Below, in pieces: positions 45,223 to 55,489 of a DNA stretch of 64,000 nucleotides (position 1 is its first letter; each line of letters starts with the position of its first letter). The position numbers were made by a program, and so were the translations under genes. The notes under the pieces are model-generated. The model saw only the letters and a program-made list of their open reading frames with translations. It was not told the DNA's origin and did no database searches. The DNA is from Alteromonas naphthalenivorans (GTDB lineage Bacteria; Pseudomonadota; Gammaproteobacteria; Enterobacterales; Alteromonadaceae), in the NCBI RefSeq assembly GCF_000213655.1, contig NC_015554.1, forward strand, positions 3,286,001-3,350,000, read 5' to 3'.

Positions 45223-46073
45223 TAAAAGCCACGCTTTTGCTTGATAAGCTCATAGGCAGACTGAATATCTTGGGTCTTTTTCTTCGCCATTTCCATAGCT
45301 TGCTCAGGTAACCCTTTCGAAACGAGTTTATCTGGGTGGTGCTCAGACATACGTTTTCGGTAGGCACGCTTAATGGTTTTTTCATCATCTGATGCACTAA
45401 CACCCAAAATACGATAAGCATCATCAAGAGATTGTTTTTCGGTATAGGCGCTTTGTTGCGAAGAACGCTGACGTCCATTGGAGCCACTTTGTCCGCCTCG
45501 CTGCCTAAAGCGTATTTCAGCTTCAAACATGGAAATAAGATAATCGAGATCACGACGTCTAAAACCCAGTGGCTTCGCTACTTTTTCTAAAACCACATAC
45601 TCTTCTTGGGTTAACTTGCCATCGGCAAATGCCGCTTGAATCAATATCTCCAAGAAAACTTGTAATATATCTCGGCGACCATGACTGGCCTCGTACAACC
45701 CTTTCAACGTATCAGTAATAGGGAAGTCTCTGGCTTTACCTTCACGAAATGCTTCTTGTGCTTCTTTTCGTGCATCACCGGTTAACTTCATGTCATCCAT
45801 GAGTGCAGTAGCAATTTGAATTTCACGACTGGTTACTTTGCCATCAGATTTCGCTAAATGACCCAGCGCTGAGAACAAGCTATGAAAAAATACCGCTTGT
45901 TGCTTCATACTATTTTGATCGGTAAAGAAACGGCCAAACCCACCGAGTTGATTAAAGTCTTGGCTGTACGCCTTATCGAAGAAATGCCCTACGATTAGCC
46001 CTAAAATAGCGCCGGGGATTTTTAAAAACATAAACCCAAAAAGCACACCAAGGATTTTTCCCCACACGGCCAT
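45222..46073 (-). CDS. djlA: Co-chaperone protein DjlA
   Basis: A 283-residue membrane-anchored DnaJ-like protein. The N-terminal Gly-rich transmembrane segment (about 6-28; GVLFGFMFLKIPGAILGLI) precedes a TerB-like domain (about 60-180) and a C-terminal J domain with the HPD motif (SEHHPDKLVSKG). DjlA stimulates DnaK and affects envelope and capsule signalling in E. coli. It is divergent from lptD, as in E. coli, and coupled to xerD. Confidence 0.95.
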   Translation of the reverse strand: MAVWGKILGVLFGFMFLKIPGAILGLIVGHFFDKAYSQDFNQLGGFGRFFTDQNSMKQQAVFFHSLFSALGHLAKSDGKVTSREIQIATALMDDMKLTGDARKEAQEAFREGKARDFPITDTLKGLYEASHGRRDILQVFLEILIQAAFADGKLTQEEYVVLEKVAKPLGFRRRDLDYLISMFEAEIRFRQRGGQSGSNGRQRSSQQSAYTEKQSLDDAYRILGVSASDDEKTIKRAYRKRMSEHHPDKLVSKGLPEQAMEMAKKKTQDIQSAYELIKQKRGF

Positions 46074-46514
46074 GTCAGTATTCTCCTGTAATCATTAGCG
46101 CATTATTGATGATGATTTTGCACTCAACCCACGTCTGAAATCGTTGTTTAAGCACTATGATCTGCAAGCCTTAAAAGGCTATAAAAATAAAGTAATCATT
46201 AGAAGTAGGTACAGCTTGACGCTTTTCAAGCTAAAAACTCGTCTATTCGCTTCATTAATTGAGACGATTTTTACCCAATAAGTCAGTAAATATGCGGTAA
46301 ATCCCTATTTAGATAAAGAGAAATACGATTTTTTTAATCCAATGGTTGGTAAATACAACAGAAGTGCTTAGAATTGACGGCTAATTACATTGCGTTAACT
46401 GCCAACGCTACTAGGTTGGCGTATTATTAACTCTATGCAGAACTATATGTGTGCCTTAAGGTCACATCATTATAGTGTCAGCACCGAATAACAAAACAGG
46501 CCATTCACCACCGC
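46074..46514. promoter_or_regulatory. Divergent intergenic region between djlA and lptD
   Basis: A 441-bp non-coding, A/T-rich region. It contains a hairpin AGCTTGA/TCAAGCT (46213-46219 and 46226-46232), a second weak stem CGTCT/AGACG with a T tail (46240-46270), and a GCCAAC/GTTGGC stem-loop (46401-46406 and 46415-46420) about 95 bp before lptD. A sigma-E promoter, known for lptD in E. coli, was looked for but no convincing GGAACTT element was seen. Confidence 0.35.
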
Positions 46515-48749
46515 ATGAAAAAGACCTGCGCCATGCTTGTTTCCGCGACCTTGTCTACTCACGTCGCGTTTGCACAGGAAGCTAATCCAGAATCAGTCTC
46601 ACCGCTAGCCTTTTGCTCGGTGGAGCCCATTGTCTTTAAAAGCTCAGCACTTATGCCGAAGGGGCATGTGAAAGTTGAAGCTAACCGAACTGAAATCATC
46701 GAAAATAAAGTAGCACTGTTTTCAGGTAATGTTGATATTACATCTGATAGCGCCATCATCAGTGCGTCTCAAGCACAAGTGAATGGCAATGGTGAAGACG
46801 TGCTAGCAAAAGGCGATGTGCATTTTCGCGATGCACAGTTAAGCGTAGAAAGTGATGCGGTGTCACTTCGTTCAAAAGAAGAACGCTTAGAAATGCAAAA
46901 CACCCGTTATCAACTCACTGGGTTTGTTGGACAAGGCGCAGCCGAAGACATATTGGTTGATACCAATGAAGGTATTGTTTTAAAGGAAGTGAGTTTTACT
47001 ACCTGCCCCGAAGGCCATGAAGATTGGATGATTCGGGCCAGTGAGATTAGCATTGAAAAAGGCACAGCATGGGGTAAAGCCAAACATACCCGCTTTTATG
47101 TCGCTGACGTTCCTGTTTTCTATCTCCCTTATTTCGCATTTCCAGTAAGTAATGAACGTCAAACGGGCTTATTGTTTCCCGAAATAACAAGCTCTAGCAA
47201 TACCGGCATCGATTACACACAACCATTTTATTGGAATATTGCCCCTAATTTTGACATGACCATTTCGCCTCGGGTGATGACCCAGCGCGGTATTCAGCTA
47301 AATACAGAGTTTCGTTACCTAACCGAAAAAAGTGAAGGGACCGCGTACGTAGAATACTTGCCAAGTGACAGTGATATTGAAGGGTCTCCCGATCGTTATT
47401 TCTACCGTTTACAGCATCAAGGTCAACTTAACGATAACTGGGTACTGGGTATCGATTTCAATGGTTTGAGTGATGACAACTACATTGTTGATTTAGGCTC
47501 TGACTATTATAACAGCGCAGATACACACCTTTATCGTACCGTAAGCTTGGGTTATTACACCCGAGATCTCACAGTAAATATGCAAGTAAAAGACTTCGAA
47601 ATATTGGGTGATACCGCCGACAGTTATCGTGCGCTTCCTGAAGTTAAAATTGATTACCGTACGCCTTTTGGCCGCTATTTCGAATTTAGTGTTAACTCTG
47701 AACTAGCGTATTTTGACAACACTTCTGAAACCGCGCCAACAGCAACCCGCTTTCATGTAGCCCCTACCCTTGCTATGCCTATTCGTGCTGCATGGGGTGA
47801 ATTTGTTGCTGAAACCACCGTGTTGCAAACTGTCTATAAACAAGAAAATATTCAAGATACTGACTTAGAAGAAAATGTAGAGCGTACTTTAGGTCAAGCT
47901 CGCCTATTCGGCGCGCTGTATTTCGAAAAAGATTCCTCATGGTTTGGTCACGATACCGCCATGACGTTAGAACCTAAAATTCAGTATCTTTACACCTCAT
48001 ATGAAGACCAAACAGCGATTGGGCTGTATGATTCAACGCCTCTGTTAACCGATGTTGAAGGGCTATTCAGAGGGCAAGAATTTACCGGATTGGATAGAAT
48101 TTCAGATAACAACCAAGTTACCCTTGGTATAACCAGTCGAATATTGGATAAAAACAATAGGGAACAATTTGTACTTAGCTTGGGTCAGATATTCTACCTT
48201 GAAGATAACAAGGTTATTGCCGCGACTAAAAATCAAGACCGTTCGGCGCTAGCCGCTGAGATGGACTGGCGCTTTAACAAAAACTGGTACGCCCATTCTG
48301 ATATTCAAGTGACTACCGACACCGACAAAGTTGACTTAAGTAGTGTTGGCGTAGAATATCGACAAGATGCAAAGCGATTTATTCAGTTGAGTCACCGATA
48401 TGTTCGTGACTTAAGTGGTGAAACCATTGACCAAGTGGGAATATCGGCGAGTTGGCCTATTGCTGAAAACTGGCAATGGGTGGGTAGAACTTACCGTGAC
48501 ATCGAGCGCGATAGAAGTATTGAGACTTATGCAGGTATTCAGTATGAATCCTGTTGTTGGGCAATACGCTTAGTGGCAGAAAGAAGTTTAAGCAACCGTT
48601 ATGACTCATCGGGTGAACAATCTACCGACGATTTCGATACGGGTGTGTCATTACAATTTATATTCAAAGGTATCGGTACGTCTGGTACACAAAGAAGCAT
48701 GTTACAAGATGGCATGTTTGGCTATCGTCAGCCATATAGTTTAAATTAA
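46515..48749 (+). CDS. lptD: LPS-assembly outer-membrane protein LptD
   Basis: A 744-residue outer-membrane translocon that inserts LPS into the outer leaflet with LptE. It has a signal peptide (about 1-21), a periplasmic OstA/LptA-like jellyroll (about 50-200) and a large C-terminal barrel. Cysteines that could form the inter-domain disulfides are present (AFCSVEP and TTCPEGHEDW in the N part; YESCCWAIRL in the barrel), matching the known pattern. First gene of lptD-surA-pdxA-rsmA-apaG-apaH. No strong Shine-Dalgarno is seen before the ATG. Confidence 0.96.
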   Translation: MKKTCAMLVSATLSTHVAFAQEANPESVSPLAFCSVEPIVFKSSALMPKGHVKVEANRTEIIENKVALFSGNVDITSDSAIISASQAQVNGNGEDVLAKGDVHFRDAQLSVESDAVSLRSKEERLEMQNTRYQLTGFVGQGAAEDILVDTNEGIVLKEVSFTTCPEGHEDWMIRASEISIEKGTAWGKAKHTRFYVADVPVFYLPYFAFPVSNERQTGLLFPEITSSSNTGIDYTQPFYWNIAPNFDMTISPRVMTQRGIQLNTEFRYLTEKSEGTAYVEYLPSDSDIEGSPDRYFYRLQHQGQLNDNWVLGIDFNGLSDDNYIVDLGSDYYNSADTHLYRTVSLGYYTRDLTVNMQVKDFEILGDTADSYRALPEVKIDYRTPFGRYFEFSVNSELAYFDNTSETAPTATRFHVAPTLAMPIRAAWGEFVAETTVLQTVYKQENIQDTDLEENVERTLGQARLFGALYFEKDSSWFGHDTAMTLEPKIQYLYTSYEDQTAIGLYDSTPLLTDVEGLFRGQEFTGLDRISDNNQVTLGITSRILDKNNREQFVLSLGQIFYLEDNKVIAATKNQDRSALAAEMDWRFNKNWYAHSDIQVTTDTDKVDLSSVGVEYRQDAKRFIQLSHRYVRDLSGETIDQVGISASWPIAENWQWVGRTYRDIERDRSIETYAGIQYESCCWAIRLVAERSLSNRYDSSGEQSTDDFDTGVSLQFIFKGIGTSGTQRSMLQDGMFGYRQPYSLN

Positions 48750-48809
48750 TCCGTTGTAGCGTGGGGAGTAGCCCTACGTTAAGCATTAACCAATAATAAA
48801 AGAGTGAGT

Positions 48810-50090
48810 ATGAAGTTCATAATCCGGGCCTTGTTAGTCAGTGCAGTGTTGTCGTTTAGCAGCTACGCGCAAGAAGTAATGCTTGACCGCGTAGCGGTTA
48901 TTGTCGATCAGGGTGTTGTACTTCAAAGTGAAGTCGATGCACTCATGAACGATGTAAAACGAAACGCAGAGGCAAATGGGCAAGACCTTCCTTCTGACCG
49001 CGCACTGCGTACTCAAGCCATTGAGCGTTTAATCACCAAAAGTCTTCAATTGCAGATGGCACAAAGAATGGGTATTCAAATAAGCGACCCACAGCTTGAA
49101 CAAACCATTGCAAATATTGCTGCAAACCAAAATACCACGGTAGATGAACTACGCAGACAATTGCGTTTAGAAGGCATCGCTTATGAAGATTACCGTGAAG
49201 ATATACGCGAAGAAATCGTGATGGGTGAAGTACGTCGCGCGAATGTTCGCCGCCGTGTTTATATTACCGACCAAGAAAGAGAAACCCTTATTGAACTTAT
49301 GGAACAACAAGGTGCAGAACAAGAAGAATACCGTCTAGGCCACATTCTTATTGGCTTTCCATCGGATCCTTCCGACGAACAAATCGATGCAGCAAGAGAG
49401 CGTGCAGACAAAGTACTTTCTCTATTAAATTCTGGGTCAGATTTTGCTAAAATAGCTATCGCATCATCATCAGGTAATGAAGCCTTAGAAGGTGGTGACA
49501 TGGGTTGGTTGAACATTAACGCTATGCCTACCTTGTTTGCTGAAGCGATTCAGGGGAAAGCAAAAGACGAGCTGGTCGGCCCTATCCGAAGTGGTGCTGG
49601 TTTTCATATCTTGAAAGTATTAGATACTCGAGGCATTGAAAAAGTCACTATTGAAGAGGTTAACTCTCGTCATATCCTCGTTAAGCCTTCAATCATACTC
49701 AGTGAAGACAAAGCCAAAGCGATGCTAGTTAAATTCAGAGCTCAGCTTGAAGCGGGTGAAGTTGAATTTGAAGATCTTGCTAAAGAACATTCAGAAGATC
49801 CAGGTTCAGCCCTTAAAGGCGGCGAGCTCGGTTGGTCAGATCCAAACAACTACGTACCAGCTTTTAAAGACGCCCTTGCGCAATTATCAGCTGGTGAATA
49901 CAGCGACCCAGTACGTTCAGTACACGGTTGGCACTTAATCCAATTAATCGATAGACGTGTAGACGACGCAACAGAGCGCCGCAAAGAAGACAAAGCGTAT
50001 CAGCTTATTTTCAACAGAAAGTTCGCAGAAGAAACGGAAAACTGGTTACGTGAAATGCGCGACGCTGCCTACATTGAAGTTATCGAGTAA
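48810..50090 (+). CDS. surA: Periplasmic peptidyl-prolyl isomerase/chaperone SurA
   Basis: A 426-residue chaperone for outer-membrane proteins such as LptD. It has a signal peptide (about 1-20), a helical N-terminal domain, two parvulin domains (EEYRLGHILIGFP... and NSRHILVKPS...; each with a GGDMGWL or GGELGWS motif) and a C-terminal helix. The ATG at 48810 is preferred; a GTG two codons earlier is the alternative. Cotranscription with lptD is likely (60-bp gap). Confidence 0.96.
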   Translation: MKFIIRALLVSAVLSFSSYAQEVMLDRVAVIVDQGVVLQSEVDALMNDVKRNAEANGQDLPSDRALRTQAIERLITKSLQLQMAQRMGIQISDPQLEQTIANIAANQNTTVDELRRQLRLEGIAYEDYREDIREEIVMGEVRRANVRRRVYITDQERETLIELMEQQGAEQEEYRLGHILIGFPSDPSDEQIDAARERADKVLSLLNSGSDFAKIAIASSSGNEALEGGDMGWLNINAMPTLFAEAIQGKAKDELVGPIRSGAGFHILKVLDTRGIEKVTIEEVNSRHILVKPSIILSEDKAKAMLVKFRAQLEAGEVEFEDLAKEHSEDPGSALKGGELGWSDPNNYVPAFKDALAQLSAGEYSDPVRSVHGWHLIQLIDRRVDDATERRKEDKAYQLIFNRKFAEETENWLREMRDAAYIEVIE

Positions 50091-50104
50091 TATATAGAGC
50101 ATAA

Positions 50105-51088
50105 ATGACACCGATAAAAATTGCAGTAACACCAGGTGAGCCTGCCGGTATTGGGCCAGACTTAATTATCAAGCTGGCTCAAGAATCATGGCAAGCTCAG
50201 TTAGTGGTATTCGCCGATGGCGAGATACTTGAAACCAGAGCGAAAGCACTTGGTTTACCGCTTACACTGCTTCCTTATGATGCATCAAACCCGCAGGTTC
50301 AGCCTGCGGGTTCGCTGTTTATTAAGCAAATTGATAAAGCGGCCGATGTGGTTGCAGGAACCTTAGATAGTGAGAACGGGTTATACGTAGTAGAAACCCT
50401 TCGACAAGCGTGCCAAGCAAACATGGAAGGCGACTTTCATGCGGTAGTCACCGGACCGGTGCACAAGGGCATTATCAATAAAGCTGGCGTATCTTTTAGT
50501 GGTCATACTGAATTTTTCGCGTATCAATCCAATACGATTGATGTTGTCATGTTGTTGGCAACAGAAGGCTTAAATGTCGCACTAGCTACTACCCATATTC
50601 CTTTAGAATATGTATCTCGCGCCATTACTAAAGAACGCCTTCACAAAGTGCTCCATATTATTAACACCGACTTTAAACTAAAATTTGGTGTTCGTAATCC
50701 GCATATTTACGTGTGTGGGCTTAATCCCCATGCAGGTGAAGATGGTCATATTGGTACAGAAGAAATTCAAACCATTATTCCGGCGCTAAACGAGTTACGT
50801 GAAGAAGGGCTAAATATTACCGGGCCACTTCCTGCCGATACGATATTTCAGCCTAAATATCTGGAAGATGCAGATGTTGTTCTTGCGATGTACCACGACC
50901 AAGGCCTTCCCGTGCTAAAATATAAAGGGTTTGGCGCTTCGGTTAACATTACCCTTGGCCTTCCATTTATAAGAACATCCGTCGATCACGGTACTGCACT
51001 AGATTTAGCAGGCCATGGTAATGCCGATCCTGGCAGTTTCAGAAAAGCATTGGAAAAAGCCATTGAGCTTGCACATCATCAACAATGA
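50105..51088 (+). CDS. pdxA: 4-hydroxythreonine-4-phosphate dehydrogenase PdxA
   Basis: A 327-residue NAD-dependent enzyme of vitamin B6 synthesis that oxidises 4-phosphohydroxy-threonine; its product is used by PdxJ. Conserved points: [12 protein letters not shown] at the N terminus, the metal-binding His residues in SGHTEFFA and MYHDQGLP, and the C-terminal [14 protein letters not shown]. It overlaps rsmA by 4 bp. Confidence 0.97.
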   Translation: MTPIKIAVTPGEPAGIGPDLIIKLAQESWQAQLVVFADGEILETRAKALGLPLTLLPYDASNPQVQPAGSLFIKQIDKAADVVAGTLDSENGLYVVETLRQACQANMEGDFHAVVTGPVHKGIINKAGVSFSGHTEFFAYQSNTIDVVMLLATEGLNVALATTHIPLEYVSRAITKERLHKVLHIINTDFKLKFGVRNPHIYVCGLNPHAGEDGHIGTEEIQTIIPALNELREEGLNITGPLPADTIFQPKYLEDADVVLAMYHDQGLPVLKYKGFGASVNITLGLPFIRTSVDHGTALDLAGHGNADPGSFRKALEKAIELAHHQQ

Positions 51089-51912
51089 GTAAAACACATT
51101 TAGGCCACACGGCCAGAAAACGCTTCGGACAAAACTTCCTTCATGACGACTATGTGATTGGACAAATCGTGTCGGCCATTAATCCGCAACACGAGCAAAA
51201 CTTGGTTGAAATCGGCCCTGGCTTAGGCGCGCTAACCGATCCTGTTTGCGATGAAGTTGAAGCACTTACCGTTATCGAGCTTGACCGAGATTTAGCTAAG
51301 CGTTTACGAGAACATCCGTTTAACGGCGATAAGCTAACTGTTATTGAACAAGACGCAATGACCATGGATTTCACTGAGCTGGCTAAAACTATGCCCGTGA
51401 AAGATAAAGGGTTACGCGTTTTTGGTAACTTACCGTATAACATTTCAACGCCGCTAATGTTTCACCTGTTTTCTCACGCAGCGTGCGTAGATGACATGCA
51501 CTTCATGCTACAAAAAGAAGTGGTGAATCGTTTAGCCGCAGGGCATGGTTCTAAAAGCTATGGCCGATTATCGGTAATGGCCCAATACTATTGTAAGGTT
51601 ATGCCGGTTCTCAATGTGCCACCAGGTGCCTTTAAGCCGCCCCCGAAGGTTGATTCTGCGGTAGTACGTCTTATTCCGCACAAAACACCGCCAGTAGATG
51701 TGGTTTCAGTAGCTACCCTTGAGCGAGTATGCGCGCAGGCGTTCAATCAACGTCGCAAGACAATACGAAACTCGTTAAAAGAAAGTCTTACTGAAACACA
51801 AATCAGCGAGCTGGGTATAAACCCAACCGTAAGGGCTGAAGTGCTATCCTTGCAGGATTTCGCCACCATAGCGAATGCAGTATCAGCGTTAGAAGAAGCA
51901 CAAGAAAATTAA
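51085..51912 (+). CDS. rsmA: 16S rRNA (adenine-1518/1519-N6)-dimethyltransferase RsmA (KsgA)
   Basis: A 275-residue methyltransferase that dimethylates two adjacent adenines in the 3' hairpin of 16S rRNA; its loss gives kasugamycin resistance. Conserved motifs: [11 protein letters not shown], the SAM-binding [11 protein letters not shown], and catalytic [10 protein letters not shown]. The C-terminal helical domain has [12 protein letters not shown]. It is followed by apaG after 9 bp. Confidence 0.97.
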   Translation: MSKTHLGHTARKRFGQNFLHDDYVIGQIVSAINPQHEQNLVEIGPGLGALTDPVCDEVEALTVIELDRDLAKRLREHPFNGDKLTVIEQDAMTMDFTELAKTMPVKDKGLRVFGNLPYNISTPLMFHLFSHAACVDDMHFMLQKEVVNRLAAGHGSKSYGRLSVMAQYYCKVMPVLNVPPGAFKPPPKVDSAVVRLIPHKTPPVDVVSVATLERVCAQAFNQRRKTIRNSLKESLTETQISELGINPTVRAEVLSLQDFATIANAVSALEEAQEN

Positions 51913-51921
51913 AGTTAGCTT

Positions 51922-52296
51922 ATGAATGAGTCTGAAATTAAGGTGCGGGTGAAAACCCGTCACCTGCCCGAACATCTACCTTCTGATTCGCCACAATTTG
52001 CGTTCGCTTATCACGTGACCATTGTGAATGACAGCCAGGAAACGGTACAACTGATTAATCGTTACTGGCAAATTACCGATGCTAACGGTAAAACCTCAGA
52101 GGTGAGTGGCTCAGGTGTTGTGGGTAAACAGCCCATATTAAAACCGGGCGAAGATTTTGACTATACCAGTGGTGCAGTACTTGATACCCCGGTAGGAAAT
52201 ATGCAAGGCTATTACGAAATGGAGCGTGAAAATGGAGAACGTTTTCGTGTTCCTATTGAAGTATTCCGTTTAGCGGTTCCCAACATTCTTCACTGA
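51922..52296 (+). CDS. apaG: ApaG family protein (Co2+/Mg2+ efflux-associated)
   Basis: A 124-residue single-domain ApaG of fibronectin-III-like fold. It contains FAYHVTIVNDSQETVQLINRYW (about 26-47, quoted in parts) and the GxGVVGxQPxLxPGExFxYTSG signature, here GSGVVGKQPILKPGEDFDYT. Its biochemical role is unsettled. It sits between rsmA and apaH as in E. coli. Confidence 0.96.
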   Translation: MNESEIKVRVKTRHLPEHLPSDSPQFAFAYHVTIVNDSQETVQLINRYWQITDANGKTSEVSGSGVVGKQPILKPGEDFDYTSGAVLDTPVGNMQGYYEMERENGERFRVPIEVFRLAVPNILH

Positions 52297-52308
52297 TTTT
52301 TGAGATTT

Positions 52309-53124
52309 ATGACTTATCGCAACACCTTCGTCGTGGGTGATATTCAAGGTTGTTATAGCGGGCTACAGCAACTGCTAGAAAAAGCCAAATTCTCTGCGGA
52401 TAAAGATAAACTCTTCGCCGTTGGCGACCTAGTTGCCAGAGGCGAAGACTCCCTAAGCACCTTACGGTTTTTAAAAAGCTTAGGTAGCAGTTTTGAAACA
52501 GTACTAGGAAACCATGATCTTCACTTGCTGGCGGTTGCGAACAAAATTCGTAAACCTAAGAAAGCTGACAACCTGCAGCCCTTGCTTGATGCTCCTGATT
52601 TAAAAACACTACTCGATTGGCTTCGCCAATTTCCTCTCGCTAAAAAAATCAATGACAATCACACCATCGTACATGCCGGTCTCTACCCTCACTGGAGTAC
52701 AGACACGCTCGTCAGCTTAAGTGATGAAGTCAGTCAAAAATTACAATCGAAGCACTATGCTGACTTTTTAAAAAATATGTATGGCAACACACCGGCTAAA
52801 TGGTCTGATAAACTTGAAGGTGAATTGCGAACCCGCTTTATTGTCAACGCGTGCACCAGAATGCGCTTTCTAAACGCAGATACTAGCTTAGAGTTTGAGA
52901 CGAAAACCCATCCCGCTCAGGCTTCGAAATCTATCGTTCCTTGGTTCAAGGTAGACAACCCCCATCTAAAAGCACAAGAACAAGTACTCTTCGGTCATTG
53001 GGCTGCACTTAACAGCGAGACGCAAGATGATCGTTTTGTCGCGCTAGATACTGGGTATATTTGGGGTCAAGAAATGACCATGCTGGATGTCAATACAGGT
53101 AAACTCATCAGAGTAAATGCGTAA
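52309..53124 (+). CDS. apaH: Symmetrical bis(5'-nucleosyl)-tetraphosphatase ApaH
   Basis: A 271-residue metallophosphatase that splits Ap4A and related dinucleotides to two NDPs and can remove Np4 caps from RNA. Metal-binding motifs: GDIQGCY, GDLVARGEDS, GNHDLHLL and a late HxGLYPHW (VHAGLYPHW). The ATG at 52309 (MTYRNTFVVGDI) is chosen; a TTG three codons upstream is less likely. Last gene of the lptD-surA cluster. Confidence 0.96.
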   Translation: MTYRNTFVVGDIQGCYSGLQQLLEKAKFSADKDKLFAVGDLVARGEDSLSTLRFLKSLGSSFETVLGNHDLHLLAVANKIRKPKKADNLQPLLDAPDLKTLLDWLRQFPLAKKINDNHTIVHAGLYPHWSTDTLVSLSDEVSQKLQSKHYADFLKNMYGNTPAKWSDKLEGELRTRFIVNACTRMRFLNADTSLEFETKTHPAQASKSIVPWFKVDNPHLKAQEQVLFGHWAALNSETQDDRFVALDTGYIWGQEMTMLDVNTGKLIRVNA

Positions 53125-53178
53125 ATGACTTAATTGCTAAAGCAAACTACTAAATCGCAATTTCTTATGCTTTACTTG

Positions 53179-53205
53179 TTAACTTAATGGCTTACCTGCC
53201 GATAC
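53179..53205 (+). promoter_or_regulatory. Putative sigma-28 (FliA) promoter of the chemoreceptor gene
   Basis: TTAA (53179-53182), 15 bp, GCCGATAC (53198-53205), against the flagellar consensus TAAA-N15-GCCGATAA: one mismatch in each block. It lies about 145 bp before the chemoreceptor ATG in an otherwise non-coding gap. The role of the next gene supports the call. Confidence 0.6.
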
Positions 53206-53350
53206 TCTGGTTATATACGATAGTCTATAATCCCATTACCGTTCATGTTATACATTTTAATACCTTCCTCTAGGTCATTGAGGTGTATTTTGGACGTAGT
53301 GCGGGGTAGTATCGTCACGCAAAAGAATAAAAAATAGTCTAGGAGTTTCA

Positions 53351-55375
53351 ATGAAGATTACAGTAGCCACTCGCGTAGTCGGCGGTTTTGTAGCAATTAC
53401 TTGTCTACTGATTGTCATTAGCGTTGTTTCGTTGTTTAACCTCAATTCCATTGGTTCAGCAACCGAAGAGGTAAATGACGTTGCGCTTCCTACAGTAGCG
53501 GGTAGTAACGCCTTAAAAGCGAACTTCCTAAACATGGGTAGATTGACATTCGAAGCCTATATAGAAGAAGATTTGTCTGGCCTTCAGGAAAAGCGTACAG
53601 CGTTCAATCAAAGCCGAGACATGTTCGAAACTGAATATAAGAAGCTTGCGACTGCGGTAGCCGATGAACCTGAACTTCAGAGTAAGTTAAACAGCGTTCG
53701 AGCTTCCTTTGACAACTATATTAAGAATGTTGAAGCGGTTTATTTGAACCACCAAAAGTTCATGGATATCCGAAACACCATTGACGACCGTTTAGGTGAT
53801 GCTGAAGATAACGCTGACGATGCGTCTACTTACCTACTAGACTTTTCTGACCTTGACGCAGTGCAAAGTGACCCAAATCTTAGACGCGCAGCAGATATTG
53901 GTAGCCAACTAGAAACCTCATTACTTTCTCTACTTACCGTTTCTTATGAATACGTAAAGACCGAAACTATCGTACGCTCTCAAACCCTGGGTAACGAAGT
54001 TGACTTAGTGGTAGATAAGGTTGCTACTTTACTCAGTGATATGAGCCAAGCCGCTGGACAGCGAGACCAGTCTGGTACGCTTAGCGATATTAATGAATTA
54101 GTAAACGATGCCCTTAATGCGATTACAGCCAGTGATGGCGTAATGGCGTTGCATGTAGAAAGACTAGAACGCAGAAACGACTCTGAAACCGCGCTGAATG
54201 CGTCAGATAAAAACATCGCGAACGGTATTGTTGAACTTGAACAATTACTAGCGCTTGCAGACGCCAAAGCAAAAGACGTCGAAGACCAGGTGAACGGTGC
54301 TATTACCACAGGTAACATTATTATCAGTGCAGTGGTTATCCTATCTATCGTGATAGCTATCATTATTGGTTACATAACAGTACGCGCCATTACTCGCCCG
54401 CTGTACCGCGTGAACGAGTTGCTTACCGTGGCCGCTTCTGGCGACTTAACTCACCGTTTAGACGACTCAGCAGAAGATGAATTTGGCCTATTAGCTAAAA
54501 ACTGTAATAACTTGATTGGCAACCTCAAAGAGCTGATTTCAGGAATTAATACCCGTGCAGAGCAGCTTGCCGCGGCATCAGAACAAACCTCAGCCGTTAC
54601 CGCGCAAACCACGCATTCGATTCAAGATCAAAAGTCGCAAATTGGTCAAGTGGCAACCGCCACTACAGAGATGCACTCTACCTCGCAATTAGTAGTGCAA
54701 AACGCTGAAGATACGCTGAGCCAAATTCGTCATGCTGATGCCGAAGCTGAAAATGTACGTCAAATCTCACTTGAGAATAAACGTATTATCGAAATTCTTG
54801 CCAAAGACGTACAAGATGCTGCAGATGTTATCAACAAACTTCATCAAGACAGCGCTAGCATCGGGGGTATTCTTGATGTTATCCGCGGCGTGGCCGACCA
54901 AACTAACCTACTTGCCTTGAATGCCGCCATTGAAGCTGCCCGTGCGGGTGAGCAAGGTAGAGGCTTTGCGGTAGTTGCCGATGAAGTACGTACGCTAGCG
55001 AGCCGAACGCAACAGTCTACGCAAGAAATTAACGCGATGATTGAGGTACTTCAAGCGGGTGCTGAGCGCGCGGTATCAGTAATGAATCAAGGTAAAGAAC
55101 AAACCGTAGCCTGTGTTGAGCAAACGGAAAAAGCAACTCAAGCGCTTGATATCATCTCTGAAGCGGTACACAAAGCCCACGACGTAAGTTCTCAAATTGA
55201 ACAATCGGCACGTGAACAAAATACGGTATCACAAGAAATTAGCGAGAAGCTTGAAACTATCGTTAATATTGCTGAAGAAACCACTTCAGGAGCTCAGCAA
55301 ACTTCTGACTCTAGCCACGAAGTGGCAAGGCTTGCTGAAGAACTACAGCAATCTATCCGTCAGTTTAAGGTATAG
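53351..55375 (+). CDS. Methyl-accepting chemotaxis protein
   Basis: A 674-residue chemoreceptor. Membrane helix 1 (about 9-31) is followed by a largely helical periplasmic sensor domain of about 285 residues, then helix 2 (about 317-340), a HAMP domain (about 342-395) and the cytoplasmic signalling domain. The invariant hairpin tip reads [20 protein letters not shown] (about 517-536), where CheA and CheW bind. No C-terminal CheR-tethering pentapeptide (NWxxF type) is seen. The ligand is unknown. A TAGGAG site precedes the ATG. Confidence 0.95.
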   Translation: MKITVATRVVGGFVAITCLLIVISVVSLFNLNSIGSATEEVNDVALPTVAGSNALKANFLNMGRLTFEAYIEEDLSGLQEKRTAFNQSRDMFETEYKKLATAVADEPELQSKLNSVRASFDNYIKNVEAVYLNHQKFMDIRNTIDDRLGDAEDNADDASTYLLDFSDLDAVQSDPNLRRAADIGSQLETSLLSLLTVSYEYVKTETIVRSQTLGNEVDLVVDKVATLLSDMSQAAGQRDQSGTLSDINELVNDALNAITASDGVMALHVERLERRNDSETALNASDKNIANGIVELEQLLALADAKAKDVEDQVNGAITTGNIIISAVVILSIVIAIIIGYITVRAITRPLYRVNELLTVAASGDLTHRLDDSAEDEFGLLAKNCNNLIGNLKELISGINTRAEQLAAASEQTSAVTAQTTHSIQDQKSQIGQVATATTEMHSTSQLVVQNAEDTLSQIRHADAEAENVRQISLENKRIIEILAKDVQDAADVINKLHQDSASIGGILDVIRGVADQTNLLALNAAIEAARAGEQGRGFAVVADEVRTLASRTQQSTQEINAMIEVLQAGAERAVSVMNQGKEQTVACVEQTEKATQALDIISEAVHKAHDVSSQIEQSAREQNTVSQEISEKLETIVNIAEETTSGAQQTSDSSHEVARLAEELQQSIRQFKV

Positions 55376-55437
55376 AATCTCACTGCGTATTTGGTTTAAT
55401 TGGATTGGATAGACTTAAATACTTAGCGTTAAATGAC

Positions 55438-55466
55438 AAAGGGAAGGTTAACACCTTCCCTTTTTT
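55438..55466. terminator. Terminator between the chemoreceptor gene and lysC
   Basis: GGGAAGGT/ACCTTCCC (55441-55448 and 55453-55460) with a TAAC loop is followed by six T. Flanking A residues let it also work for the convergent lysC. Confidence 0.92.
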
Positions 55467-55489
55467 GTCTGTGAAAAACACATTACACG

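Noticed and set aside
45212..45553. 113-codon frame inside djlA
   Set aside because: Out-of-frame reading of the DjlA J domain.
46074..46514. Sigma-E promoter before lptD
   Set aside because: No GGAACTT-like -35 with a suitable -10 was found, although such a promoter is known in E. coli.
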